From an uncultured Halomonas sp. (GTDB taxonomy: Bacteria; Pseudomonadota; Gammaproteobacteria; Pseudomonadales; Halomonadaceae): a DNA stretch of 64,000 nucleotides. Each line of letters begins with the position of its first letter. Position 1 is the first letter of the stretch. The position numbers and the translations under genes were made by a program. The notes beneath the pieces are model-generated. The model saw only the letters and a list, made by a program, of their open reading frames with translations, searched no databases and was not told the DNA's origin. The stretch spans positions 1 to 64,000 of the forward strand of contig NZ_CANMTQ010000013.1 in NCBI RefSeq assembly GCF_947500835.1. The letters run 5' to 3'. This document shows, in pieces, positions 10,374 through 18,572 of this stretch.

Positions 10374-10781
10374 TCACTCGATGCCGCTTATCCTCACCGG
10401 CACGACGCCGCTGCGAATCATTCCCAGCCGCTCGGCGGCACGATAGGAAAGATCGATGATGCGGCCCCGTACGAAGGGACCGCGATCATTGATGCGCACC
10501 ACCACTTCACGACCGTTATCGAGATTGGTGACCGCTACCCGAGACCCAAACGGCAGTATCGGATGGGCAGCGGTCATGGCACTACGATCATAACGCTCGC
10601 CGCTGGCGGTACGCCTGCCTTGATAGATATCGCTGTAATAGGACGCTTGACCTTCATCGACATAGGAGCCGATATTGCCGTCGAAAGATGCCGGACCACC
10701 CGCACAGCCAGCCAATACGCTCAGGGCAAGCACTGGCACTAGAAGCTGGCGGATACGCCATAGGTGACTGCACGCGATCAC
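10374..10781 (-). CDS. RlpA-like septal/DPBB-domain lipoprotein
   Basis: A 135-residue lipoprotein: signal peptide with lipobox LAGC (C26), then one double-psi beta-barrel domain ([22 protein letters not shown] through [20 protein letters not shown]), the catalytic-type fold of RlpA peptidoglycan lytic transglycosylases. It lacks the C-terminal SPOR domain of the larger RlpA, so septal targeting is doubtful. It starts with GTG at 10781 and overlaps the stop codon of the upstream quinone reductase gene (GTGA), so the two are translationally coupled. Expected location is the outer membrane, periplasmic face. Confidence 0.85.
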   Translation of the reverse strand: MIACSHLWRIRQLLVPVLALSVLAGCAGGPASFDGNIGSYVDEGQASYYSDIYQGRRTASGERYDRSAMTAAHPILPFGSRVAVTNLDNGREVVVRINDRGPFVRGRIIDLSYRAAERLGMIRSGVVPVRISGIE

Positions 10782-11755
10782 GGCAGCAGCACGGTGGAGC
10801 CGGTCGTCTTGCGATCCGCCAATGCGGCCTGGGCCTCCCCGGCCTTCTCGAGCGGATAACTCTGGGCAACGTCGATCTTGATCTTGCCACTTTCGATCAT
10901 CTCGAACAGTTCACCCGCCATCTGCTCCAGACGCTTGTGCGTATCCGCGTAGCCGGCAAGGCTCGGCCTTGTGAGATAGAGCGAGCCCTTTTGGTTGAGA
11001 ATGCTGACGTCCACGCCTTCGACAGACCCGGACGCATTGCCGAAGCTGACCAGCAGGCCGCGCTTCTGCAGGCAGTCCAGAGACGTTTCCCAGGTATCCT
11101 TGCCCACGGAGTCGTAGACCACCGGCACCATGTCGCCCTTGGTCAGTTCCCGCACCCGCTCCACCACGTTTTCCTGGGTGTAGTCGATGACCGCCCAGGC
11201 GCCGTTCTTCTTGGCAAGATCGGCCTTCTCCTTGGAGCTCACCGTGCCGATCAGTTTCACGCCAAGCGCCTTGGCCCACTGGCAGGCAATCGACCCCACG
11301 CCCCCGGCGGCGGCATGAAACAGGATGGTGTCACCCTTTTGTACGCGATAGGTCTGACGCAACAGATACTGCACCGTCAGCCCCTTGAGCATGCACCCTG
11401 CCGCAGTCTCGAAGGCAACATCGTCGGGCAGTTTCACCACCTTCTCTACCGGCAGCGTATGCACCTCGGAATAGGCACCCAGCGGCCCCAGGGCATAGGC
11501 GACCCGATCCCCTTCCTTGAACTCGGTGACGCCCTCGCCCACGGCGTCCACCACACCGGCACCTTCGGTACCAAGACCAGACGGCATGGACGGTGCCGGA
11601 TACAGACCGGTGCGGAAATAGATGTCGATGAAGTTCAACCCTACTGCATGGTTCTTGATTCGTACCTCGCCTTCCTTGGGCGCTTCTGGCTCAAAGTCCA
11701 CAAACTCGAGCACGTCCGGGCCACCGGTTTGAGAAAACTGAATGCGTTTCGGCAT
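10778..11755 (-). CDS. qor: NADPH:quinone oxidoreductase (QorA-type)
   Basis: Zinc-independent medium-chain dehydrogenase/reductase, 325 residues, transferring electrons from NADPH to quinones. The N-terminal GroES-like fold carries the family signature around [16 protein letters not shown]. The nucleotide site is [18 protein letters not shown], about residues 145-162. The ATG at 11755 is preferred because AGGAG lies 8 bases upstream; a GTG nine bases earlier overlaps that Shine-Dalgarno. It is followed by the overlapping rlpA-like gene. A perfect TTGAATATTCAA palindrome sits 40 bases upstream. Confidence 0.92.
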   Translation of the reverse strand: MPKRIQFSQTGGPDVLEFVDFEPEAPKEGEVRIKNHAVGLNFIDIYFRTGLYPAPSMPSGLGTEGAGVVDAVGEGVTEFKEGDRVAYALGPLGAYSEVHTLPVEKVVKLPDDVAFETAAGCMLKGLTVQYLLRQTYRVQKGDTILFHAAAGGVGSIACQWAKALGVKLIGTVSSKEKADLAKKNGAWAVIDYTQENVVERVRELTKGDMVPVVYDSVGKDTWETSLDCLQKRGLLVSFGNASGSVEGVDVSILNQKGSLYLTRPSLAGYADTHKRLEQMAGELFEMIESGKIKIDVAQSYPLEKAGEAQAALADRKTTGSTVLLP

Positions 11756-11921
11756 CGTGAACACTCCTTATTCGGCTAGGGGAAAGGTTCGATCTTGAAT
11801 ATTCAATCTTGAACAAGGGTCGCAGGAATGGGCAGCGCTGTCATTCATATGCAAACGATGCACGCTTGGACATAGCATAAAGAGCCGATTTATAGCATCG
11901 AGCTTTATTCTGATTTGCGCC

Positions 11922-12470
11922 TTATGAATCCTTTTCATCGGAACTGGGGTAGATGAGGTCGCCATCTTCACTGCCTTGCGCCGCCTCGGTCATCTTTGCG
12001 GGCTGGATGCGGTCAGCATTCATCAGGTGATAGACCTGTTCGCCGCAATGAAGCAGATGATCAGCGATGATGCGACGGTGGCAACGCCACCATACCGCTT
12101 CCGCACACATGATCGCGCAGGTCTGGCGATGCCCCAGTTCGATCAACGCAGCGAGCCCCCGGTGAAATTCTTCGGACAAGGCATAGTCCGCATAGTTGTG
12201 GAAGCTGCGATTATGCCAGTAACCATTGACGTCATCCTCGACGGTTTTCGATCGGTTACGCAGACCGGCCAGTTCAGCGCTGTGGGTATAACCGATACCC
12301 AGAGGCGCAAGCGAGTCAGCCAGCGCATCAAAATTGAATTGCGGGTTGGTACGCGAGCGCGGCATGGCCCTGACATCGACGACATGCTCGACTCCGCCCA
12401 CACCCAGCAGCGCGACGAACTCATCCAGCGTGCGAGTCGAGTGTCCTACCGTATAGAAGGCATGTTTCAC
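11922..12470 (-). CDS. DUF488 family protein
   Basis: A 182-residue protein of the DUF488 family. The N-terminus has the family pattern YTVGHSTRTLDEFVALL, and the central CAEAVWWRCHRRIIADHLL is the conserved cysteine/histidine motif. The family has no established biochemical role; members are cytoplasmic and may bind nucleic acid or act enzymatically through the conserved Cys. The last 25 residues are acidic and unconserved. It is divergent from the LysE-type exporter. Confidence 0.88.
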   Translation of the reverse strand: MKHAFYTVGHSTRTLDEFVALLGVGGVEHVVDVRAMPRSRTNPQFNFDALADSLAPLGIGYTHSAELAGLRNRSKTVEDDVNGYWHNRSFHNYADYALSEEFHRGLAALIELGHRQTCAIMCAEAVWWRCHRRIIADHLLHCGEQVYHLMNADRIQPAKMTEAAQGSEDGDLIYPSSDEKDS

Positions 12471-12624
12471 GAGAAAAATCCCTTATGTTATCGGGGCCGG
12501 GTATGCTTTCAGCCTTGTCCCACTTGAATTTAATCTTGTATGTCGTACCAAGGAATCAATAGTGACAGCAAGCGTGTCGTACAATTATCGATGACGAGCC
12601 AACAACACCCAACAAGGAACGCTC

Positions 12625-13239
12625 ATGTCGCTGGAACTCTGGTTCTCCTTCGCCCTGGCCTCTTTACTTATCCTCATCTCCCCTGGGCCTGCCGTGGCGC
12701 TGCTAATTGCAACCGGTATCAATCGAGGTCGTAAAGCCGCATTGGCACTGCTGCCAGGCTTTTTCCTTGGCGATCTGGTCGCTATGACGCTTTCTTTCGC
12801 CGGCGTCGGCGCACTGTTGATGGCATCCGCCGAATGGTTCAGCGTTTTCAAATGGCTAGGGGCCGCCTATCTAATCTATCTCGGCGTCAAGATGTGGCGC
12901 GAAGCCGGCCAGTTGGGTGATCTGGCGCCAGCGGGAGTCAATATCCGACTAGGCACCGCCAAGGCCTTTCTGATCACCGTGCTCAATCCCAAAAGCATAC
13001 TGTTCTTCATGGCCTTCATGCCGCAGTTCGTGACAACGGATCGGCCACTTTTCCCCCAGCTTGCGATTCTCTTCTCCACGTTCCTGATGCTCGGGGTTCT
13101 GACAGATCTGTCCTATACCCTGCTTTCCACCAGTGGCGGCAAGTTCCTGACGGCACGCTTGCGCCGCGTTCTACACCGCGGCGGCGCAGGTTGCTTGATA
13201 GGCGCGGGGGCATTGGTTGCCACGATGCGCCGGCCCTGA
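12625..13239 (+). CDS. LysE/RhtB-family amino acid exporter
   Basis: A 204-residue inner-membrane exporter with about six hydrophobic helices. The family signature ISPGPAVALLIATGINRGRKAALALLPGFFLGD lies at residues 18-50 and the second-half motif VLNPKSILFFMAFMPQF at about residues 118-134. Members export basic or neutral amino acids or homoserine lactones; the substrate cannot be told from sequence. The start ATG follows CAAGGAACGCTC. It is followed by a second transporter gene 63 bases away on the same strand. Confidence 0.9.
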   Translation: MSLELWFSFALASLLILISPGPAVALLIATGINRGRKAALALLPGFFLGDLVAMTLSFAGVGALLMASAEWFSVFKWLGAAYLIYLGVKMWREAGQLGDLAPAGVNIRLGTAKAFLITVLNPKSILFFMAFMPQFVTTDRPLFPQLAILFSTFLMLGVLTDLSYTLLSTSGGKFLTARLRRVLHRGGAGCLIGAGALVATMRRP

Positions 13240-13302
13240 AAATCATGCCCATAAAATGGCTGAGCAGCATCGACGAACGATCTGCAAGGGAAACAACAAC
13301 CT

Positions 13303-14190
13303 GTGACGGCAGTACACCATACTTATAATACCGGACGAGCTGTACTCGCCGTAATCATTGCCGTTATGGCCTTATCTCTGGGCGATGCGATCATCAAGGC
13401 AACCAGTCTGTCATTGCCGCTCTGGCAGATGTATATCCTTCGCTCAGCTCTCGCCGTGCCAGTCCTGTGGTGGCTGACATGGCGCAATGGCTTCACTTCG
13501 TTTGGATCGCTGTTCTGGGTCATCATCCGCAGCGCTTTGCTAGTCCTCATGTGGCTAAGTTACTACGCATCTCTCCCACTTATGCCTCTTTCACTAGCGG
13601 CTGCGGTCTATTACACCTCTCCCATCCTGATAACGGTCATCGCCGCGCTTCTTGCCCGGCAATGGCCACGGCCTCGCACTCTATTCGCCATTGCGCTCGG
13701 GTTTGGCGGTGTTGTTCTCGTGCTCCGACCCGATACATCCGGGTTTCAGATCGCCACCCTGCTGCCTGTTCTTGCAGCATTTTTATACGCCTGCGCGATG
13801 GTTCTTACTTCAGTCAAGTGCCGCGGCGACGATCCGTTTGCGCTCGCCCTCGCACTGAATATCGCATTTATTGTCGGAGGGATATTTCTCGGCATGTTCT
13901 CTGGGCAGGAAGGATCGTTCATCCTCGGACCTTGGCAAGACCTCGATGTAAACCTGATTGGTGTTGTGGCGATTCTTGCGGCGGCTATCCTGGTTGGCAG
14001 TGTCGGCGCAGCCATTGCGTATCAGAATGGTCCACCCGCAACCATAGCCGCGTTCGACTACAGCTATCTGGTGTTCAGCTTGGTTTGGGGAGGTATATTC
14101 TTCAGCGAGTTGCCGGACATACCAGCCTTGTTTGGAATAGCTATCATCGCAGGGGCTGGGTTCCTTGCGTTACCGCAGCGTAGGCATTGA
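13303..14190 (+). CDS. EamA/DMT-superfamily permease
   Basis: A 295-residue membrane protein with about ten hydrophobic segments arranged as two EamA repeats (residues about 15-145 and 155-290). The repeat is marked by AAVYYTSPILITVIAALLAR and the later FDYSYLVFSLVWGGIFFSELPD. The family exports small metabolites such as amino acids or nucleosides; the substrate is unknown. The start is a GTG at 13303 behind AAGGGA. Codon use is visibly less GC-biased than in neighbours, and the gene forms a pair with the next one that may have been acquired recently. Confidence 0.85.
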   Translation: MTAVHHTYNTGRAVLAVIIAVMALSLGDAIIKATSLSLPLWQMYILRSALAVPVLWWLTWRNGFTSFGSLFWVIIRSALLVLMWLSYYASLPLMPLSLAAAVYYTSPILITVIAALLARQWPRPRTLFAIALGFGGVVLVLRPDTSGFQIATLLPVLAAFLYACAMVLTSVKCRGDDPFALALALNIAFIVGGIFLGMFSGQEGSFILGPWQDLDVNLIGVVAILAAAILVGSVGAAIAYQNGPPATIAAFDYSYLVFSLVWGGIFFSELPDIPALFGIAIIAGAGFLALPQRRH

Positions 14191-14319
14191 TCGAAACAAT
14201 CGACACATACCGTTTGCACTGGCTAGTCGATTTCTTTTGTTTCGGGTGCAACCCACTCATGCTGGCGCTTGAAGACTACAACCATCATTAAGAATCACAT
14301 AACAATTAAGAGAGCTGTA

Positions 14320-15084
14320 ATGTCATTGAACATCGTCCAACGCCTGATTCCTGAATGGGGCACGACCTACGGCCCATCCGGCGATGGACCTTTCCCCGCG
14401 ATCATGCTGCTACACGGTTCGGAAGGCGCTTGGTCGGGCTGGAGTCATCGCAACGCAGTGATACTGGCGGCACAGGGGTTTTTGGCCTTTCCTTTTGGCT
14501 ATTCCAACGGTGGCAATGTCTGGAACGCCGGTTCGATCATCGACTGCCCTCTTGATCGAAGCGTAGAGGCACTGAATGCGCTGCGTCAATTCGCATACAG
14601 CGATACAAGGATTGGGCTTTACGGCATGTCGCGAGGCGCTGAACATGCCTTGCTGCTTGCCTCGCTCATGGCCCGAGATGAAATTTCGGGATTGCCCGAA
14701 GCAATTGCCGCTCATAGCCCGCCGGATGTCATTTGCGGTGGTTTTGATTCCACCTTATTTCGGGATACCGGAGATCCCGGCTGGCGGGCCTGGGATGGCA
14801 GCCATCGGGCATGGACCTGGAAGGGAACGTCGGAGACGCTATTACCCACCACGCCGATAGAGGTGGACCGCTATCCCGGCCCGCTTTTCCTGAGTCATGG
14901 CACTGCAGACCGCATGTGGTCCGTGGAGATGACCAAACGCATGGAAAAGCGATTAAAAGCGCACGACCGAACTCCGGATGTTCACTATTACGACGGCGAG
15001 GATCATGTCCTCGGCATCGCTGCTGAAAACATACACCAGGAACTGCTGATCAGCTTCTTCGAACGCCATTTATGCGGCGATTAG
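14320..15084 (+). CDS. Alpha/beta hydrolase (dienelactone hydrolase / acyl-CoA thioester hydrolase type)
   Basis: A 254-residue soluble alpha/beta hydrolase. The oxyanion strand IMLLHGSEGAWSG, nucleophile elbow GMSRGAE (serine), acid residue in HGTADRMW and catalytic histidine in GEDHVLG are all in order. The C-terminal part resembles the acyl-CoA:amino-acid N-acyltransferase/thioesterase C-terminal family, so thioester or ester hydrolysis is likely; the substrate is unknown. The ATG at 14320 (AAGAGAG upstream) is preferred; the frame stays open 17 codons upstream from a TTG without convincing signal. Base composition is lower in GC than the surroundings. Confidence 0.8.
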   Translation: MSLNIVQRLIPEWGTTYGPSGDGPFPAIMLLHGSEGAWSGWSHRNAVILAAQGFLAFPFGYSNGGNVWNAGSIIDCPLDRSVEALNALRQFAYSDTRIGLYGMSRGAEHALLLASLMARDEISGLPEAIAAHSPPDVICGGFDSTLFRDTGDPGWRAWDGSHRAWTWKGTSETLLPTTPIEVDRYPGPLFLSHGTADRMWSVEMTKRMEKRLKAHDRTPDVHYYDGEDHVLGIAAENIHQELLISFFERHLCGD

Positions 15085-15097
15085 ACGTCTTTTCCAT

Positions 15098-15670
15098 TTA
15101 CAGCGCTTCCGGAAAATCCTCGAGGCCGCGAACGAAGCGCTGCTTGTAGCCATCGAAGATGGACTTGTCCTGCTTGAAGGCTTGAATCACCGCCCGCTGA
15201 TCGAAGTGCATGGTGCGTGGAATATCATCCAGCTTGGTGGCCGCATGCTTGGAGCTTACGCCGATGCGCGTGCCGTTCGGGCCATCGAACCAGCGTTTGA
15301 TACCGCAGGCGCGAAACATCTTTTCCTGAGCCTCATCCTGGGCGTTGACTCGCAGCGGTGCCTTGAGCGCCAGCTCCCCGATCAAACGCTCTGCAGGCTG
15401 AGCCACGGTGTCGCTAGTCAAGCCGGTGAGCAGCACGACCTCCATGCTTTCACCCATCTCATCGAGTACCAGCAGCGCCAATGCAATCGGTCGTGATTCA
15501 TTGTCGATCAGCGCCAGCACCCGGGCGGCTTCCTGGGTGACCAGCACACTCAGGGTGCCGGCGAAGGTGGCCAAAGGCGCAATACCCGCCTCATGACCGT
15601 AAACCTCGGCGCACAGCCGCGCGAGACAGGCGTCGCGCTGGGTTTCATCCTTTACGTGCACCACTTTCAT
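15098..15670 (-). CDS. Conserved hypothetical protein
   Basis: A 190-residue soluble protein I cannot assign to a family. The start is the ATG at 15670, with GGAGCA upstream, giving MKVVHVKDETQRDAC. The frame continues upstream and would add a lipoprotein-like leader (LLASTGSAC), but that has no good ribosome-binding site and runs into intergenic sequence. The alternating hydrophobic strands (ARVLALIDNESRPIALALLVLD, SMEVVLLTGL) are loosely reminiscent of acetyltransferase-like folds; this is weak. It ends tail to tail with the hydrolase, 13 bases apart. Confidence 0.65.
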   Translation of the reverse strand: MKVVHVKDETQRDACLARLCAEVYGHEAGIAPLATFAGTLSVLVTQEAARVLALIDNESRPIALALLVLDEMGESMEVVLLTGLTSDTVAQPAERLIGELALKAPLRVNAQDEAQEKMFRACGIKRWFDGPNGTRIGVSSKHAATKLDDIPRTMHFDQRAVIQAFKQDKSIFDGYKQRFVRGLEDFPEAL

Positions 15671-15869
15671 CGATATTGCTCCAATAAATTTATCGTTCTG
15701 CCCGCAAGCAGAACCGGTAGAGGCAAGCAAAAGTCCGCAGATTATCAGGCTTTCCCAGGTCGCACCAAAATTGCGCTCTCGCAACTCGAATCAGGTTTAC
15801 ATAGCAACTCAAGAGTTACGAGTGACGCCGCTATCGAGGTGATGATTTTTGCCATCGAACTACGCTAGC

Positions 15870-16016
15870 CTAGGCTTTTTCTGAAAAGTCGACGAGCGAT
15901 GGCCAGACAAGGCAAAAATCGACGAAAAGGCGGAGTTTACGCGGTGTAAATGAGTACTTTGAGTTGATTTTTAACGCTGTATGGGCAAGCGCAGGCACTT
16001 TTCAGACATAGCCTAG
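15870..16016 (+). repeat. Structured intergenic repeat, copy 1
   Basis: Ends are imperfect inverted repeats: CTAGGCTTTTTCTGAAAAGT (15870-15889) against 15997-16016 with two mismatches. Inside, AAAAATCGAC (15914-15923) pairs with GTTGATTTTT (15963-15972) with one G-T wobble, and an apical hairpin TTTAC-loop-GTAAA sits between (about 15936-15950). The core matches copies at 35501-35639 and 63271-63413. There is no reading frame. It fills most of the 418-base divergent gap between the hypothetical gene and the glycerophosphodiesterase. Confidence 0.85.
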
Positions 16017-16088
16017 CGCAGAAACTTGAACAGCCAAACGCCACGAGGTGCATGCATCACCTCGTCAATCATCCCGAGAGAATCTTTC

Positions 16089-16865
16089 ATGAGCAATGCC
16101 CCTGTGCCGCTCGCTGAGACCGAATCGACTCCAGTATTGACCACGACCATGGCTCATCGCGGGCTCTCCGCCAGGGCGCCGGAAAACACCCTGTCCGCGG
16201 TTCGGGCCGCCCATGCCGCCGGGGCGCGCTGGATCGAACTCGATGTTCAACTGCTGGGGGACGGCACGCCGGTCATCTGGCACGACAGCGGTGTGCGGCG
16301 CTGCTCGAATGGTCGGGGCAAGCTGGGCGATCTGGATATCGTTCGGGCCAAGCAGCTCGATGTGGGCAGCTGGTTCGACAGAGCTTTTGCGGGTGAGCGC
16401 ATGACGACCCTGGATGAGATGCTTGCCCTGATTGACGAATTGAACCTGAGTCTCAATCTCGAGATCAAGGTCAACCCCGGCCGAAATGCTCGTGAGCTGG
16501 TCGATGTGGTGCTACCCAAGCTGATGGAGGCATTGCCGACCCAACGATTGATCCTTTCTTCGTTCAGCGATGTGGCACTGGATACCCTGCGCGCCCGAGT
16601 CCCCACTCCCGAAAGTCTGCATCTGGCCATCCTGTACAAGAAGCCACCGCGAAATTGGGCGGAAGCGGCAGCACGTCTGAGCGCCTATAGCCTGCACGTC
16701 GATTGGCGTCGCTTGAGTGCCAGAACGACGCTGGCCATGGCGGCGAGTCCATACAAACTTTTATGTTACACCGTCAACGATTCCCGAGTATTTCAACGAC
16801 TGCGCGCCCTGGGCGTGGATAGCGCTATCAGTGACGATCCGAGTCGTTTATTGTCACGGCTCTGA
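16089..16865 (+). CDS. ugpQ: Glycerophosphodiester phosphodiesterase
   Basis: A 258-residue cytoplasmic GDPD hydrolysing glycerophosphodiesters to glycerol-3-phosphate and an alcohol. The metal and catalytic motifs are in place: AHRGLSARAPENT (about residues 22-34), WIELDVQLLGDGTPVIWHD and LNLEIKVNPG. The length suits the short cytosolic UgpQ type rather than the periplasmic GlpQ type, and no signal peptide is seen. The ATG at 16089 is chosen; an in-frame start 21 codons upstream would place coding sequence next to the repeat. The nucleoside transporter follows 55 bases downstream. Confidence 0.93.
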   Translation: MSNAPVPLAETESTPVLTTTMAHRGLSARAPENTLSAVRAAHAAGARWIELDVQLLGDGTPVIWHDSGVRRCSNGRGKLGDLDIVRAKQLDVGSWFDRAFAGERMTTLDEMLALIDELNLSLNLEIKVNPGRNARELVDVVLPKLMEALPTQRLILSSFSDVALDTLRARVPTPESLHLAILYKKPPRNWAEAAARLSAYSLHVDWRRLSARTTLAMAASPYKLLCYTVNDSRVFQRLRALGVDSAISDDPSRLLSRL

Positions 16866-16920
16866 AATCCGCCAGACAGCGAAACGCTCAACAAAACCTA
16901 CCGGACAAAACGGGTAAAGC

Positions 16921-18168
16921 ATGCAGCAAACAATAATGGGGGTAGTCGGCGTCGCCAGCGTCATGCTTCTGGCCCTGGCACTGTCGGAGAATCGTCGCGC
17001 CATCAAGCTGCGCACCGTACTTGGCGCGCTGGTCATTCAGGCGGGGCTGGGTCTGCTGGTGCTTTATATTCCCTGGGGGCAGGCCCTGCTGCTGGCCATG
17101 ACCGAGGGGGTGCAGGCTGTCATCGACAGCGCGCAGGCGGGCATGGACTTTCTCTTCGGTGGGCTTGTCAGCGACAGGATGTTCGAGTTGTTCGACGGCG
17201 GTGGTTTCGTCTTTGCTCTACGGGTGTTGCCCATCGTGGTGTTCTTTTCGTCGCTGATTGCGGTGCTCTACTACCTGGGCATCATGCGCTGGGTCATCCA
17301 ACTGCTGGGCGGCGCCTTGCACAAGCTCTTGCATACCAGCCGTACCGAATCCCTGTCTGCGGCGGCCAATATCTTCGTCGGCCAGACCGAAGCGCCCATC
17401 GTGGTGCGACCGTTTCTTGCCAGCATGACCCGCTCGGAGCTGTTCGCGGTCATGGTGGGGGGACTCGCTTCCGTGGCGGGCAGCGTGCTCGGCGGTTATG
17501 CCGCCATGGGTATCTCCCTGGAATATCTGCTCGCCGCCTCTTTCATGGCCGCACCCGGGGGTCTTCTGATGGCCAAGATGATCATTCCCGAAACCGAGAC
17601 TCGAAAACAGACGGTGGAAGAGGTCATCGAAGACAGCGCAACCGACAGACCCGCCAATGTCATCGAGGCGGCCGCCGTGGGCGCGTCTTCCGGGGTGCAG
17701 CTGGCGATCAATATCGGCGGCATGCTGCTGGCGTTCATCGCCTTGATCGCCCTGGCCAACGCCATGCTCGGCTGGCTGGGCGGCTTGGTCGGCTACGGCG
17801 ATGTCACGCTTGAATTGCTGCTGGGATACCTGTTCTCACCTCTGGCGTTTCTGATCGGGGTACCTTGGGAGGAGGCCATACAGGCGGGTAGCTTCATCGG
17901 CCAGAAGATCGTGCTCAATGAATTCGTGGCCTTCGCCGACCTGGCCGCACAGCAGGAAGCGCTCAGTCCCCACGCCCAGGCCATTGTGGTCTTTGCCCTA
18001 TGCGGCTTTGCCAACCTGTCTTCCATTGCCATTCTGATGGGCGGGCTTGGCATCATGGCGCCCAATCGGCGCAGTGACATTGCCCGCATGGGACTCAAGG
18101 CGGTGGCCGCGGGCACGCTCTCCAATCTGATGAGTGCGGCGCTTGCCGGTCTGTTCCTATCGCTATGA
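16921..18168 (+). CDS. nupC: Concentrative nucleoside transporter (NupC/CNT family)
   Basis: A 415-residue inner-membrane cation/nucleoside symporter. The CNT signatures FVGQTEAPIVVRPFL (about residues 158-172), GGLASVAGSVLGGYAAMG and GVPWEEAIQAGSFIGQKIVLNEFVAF are all present. The number of hydrophobic helices and the length fit the bacterial CNT fold. Exact specificity (pyrimidine or purine nucleosides) cannot be read from sequence. It may share a transcript with the upstream phosphodiesterase. Confidence 0.93.
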   Translation: MQQTIMGVVGVASVMLLALALSENRRAIKLRTVLGALVIQAGLGLLVLYIPWGQALLLAMTEGVQAVIDSAQAGMDFLFGGLVSDRMFELFDGGGFVFALRVLPIVVFFSSLIAVLYYLGIMRWVIQLLGGALHKLLHTSRTESLSAAANIFVGQTEAPIVVRPFLASMTRSELFAVMVGGLASVAGSVLGGYAAMGISLEYLLAASFMAAPGGLLMAKMIIPETETRKQTVEEVIEDSATDRPANVIEAAAVGASSGVQLAINIGGMLLAFIALIALANAMLGWLGGLVGYGDVTLELLLGYLFSPLAFLIGVPWEEAIQAGSFIGQKIVLNEFVAFADLAAQQEALSPHAQAIVVFALCGFANLSSIAILMGGLGIMAPNRRSDIARMGLKAVAAGTLSNLMSAALAGLFLSL

Positions 18169-18181
18169 GAGTCGCGGCTAC

Positions 18182-18203
18182 TGCGACGCCCAGTCGCGTC
18201 GCG
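18182..18203 (+). terminator. Possible terminator hairpin after nupC
   Basis: TGCGACGC (18182-18189) and GCGTCGCG (18196-18203) form an 8-bp stem with a 6-nt loop shortly after the nupC stop codon. No T-tract follows, so it may be a weak or Rho-assisted end. Confidence 0.4.
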
Positions 18204-18249
18204 GTAATTGACTTGCCCCGGCATGCCGCCCAGACTTCTCCACCGTCAA

Positions 18250-18412
18250 GCCCCAGGTGCTCGGGAAGTGGATGAAAGCTCCACACTGCCCCCGCAACGG
18301 TGATCGCGTGCATCGACGACAAACAGCCACTGTCCGCCAGGATGGGAAGGCGTCGTCGAATGCAGAACGCTTGCGTTCTGCCCGCGTCAGTCCGGAGACC
18401 GGCCTGGGTCTT
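18250..18412 (+). ncRNA. Cobalamin (adenosylcobalamin-type) riboswitch before btuB
   Basis: Hallmarks of the B12 riboswitch appear in order: GGTGCTCGGGAA at 18256-18267, the junction block CACACTGCCCCCGCAACGG (about 18282-18300), and the B12 box GTCAGTCCGGAGACCGGCC at 18386-18404. The distance to the btuB start is about 160 bases. A hairpin with CACTGGC/GCCAGTG arms just after the aptamer is a candidate expression platform. Excess cobalamin is expected to reduce btuB expression; the 5' limit is approximate. Confidence 0.93.
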
Positions 18413-18572
18413 TGCACTGGCTGATGCGGAGGGCTTCGCCAGTGACGGCTTCATTGGGCTTGGCGGCGTATTGTGTTCGTCGCCAGCAGCATTTCCCGTG
18501 AGTCGTCACAATTTGTCCTTCTCATCGCGCATCGAAGCAACACCCAGTTTACGCGCGTGAGGAATACCCACC

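Noticed and set aside
15671..15784. Lipoprotein-like leader in front of the hypothetical gene at 15098-15670
   Set aside because: LLASTGSAC looks like a lipobox, but there is no Shine-Dalgarno for it, whereas GGAGCA precedes the internal ATG at 15670.
15870..16016. Insertion sequence
   Set aside because: Although it has inverted ends, it is under 150 bp with no transposase frame and no convincing target-site duplication; treated as a structured repeat instead.
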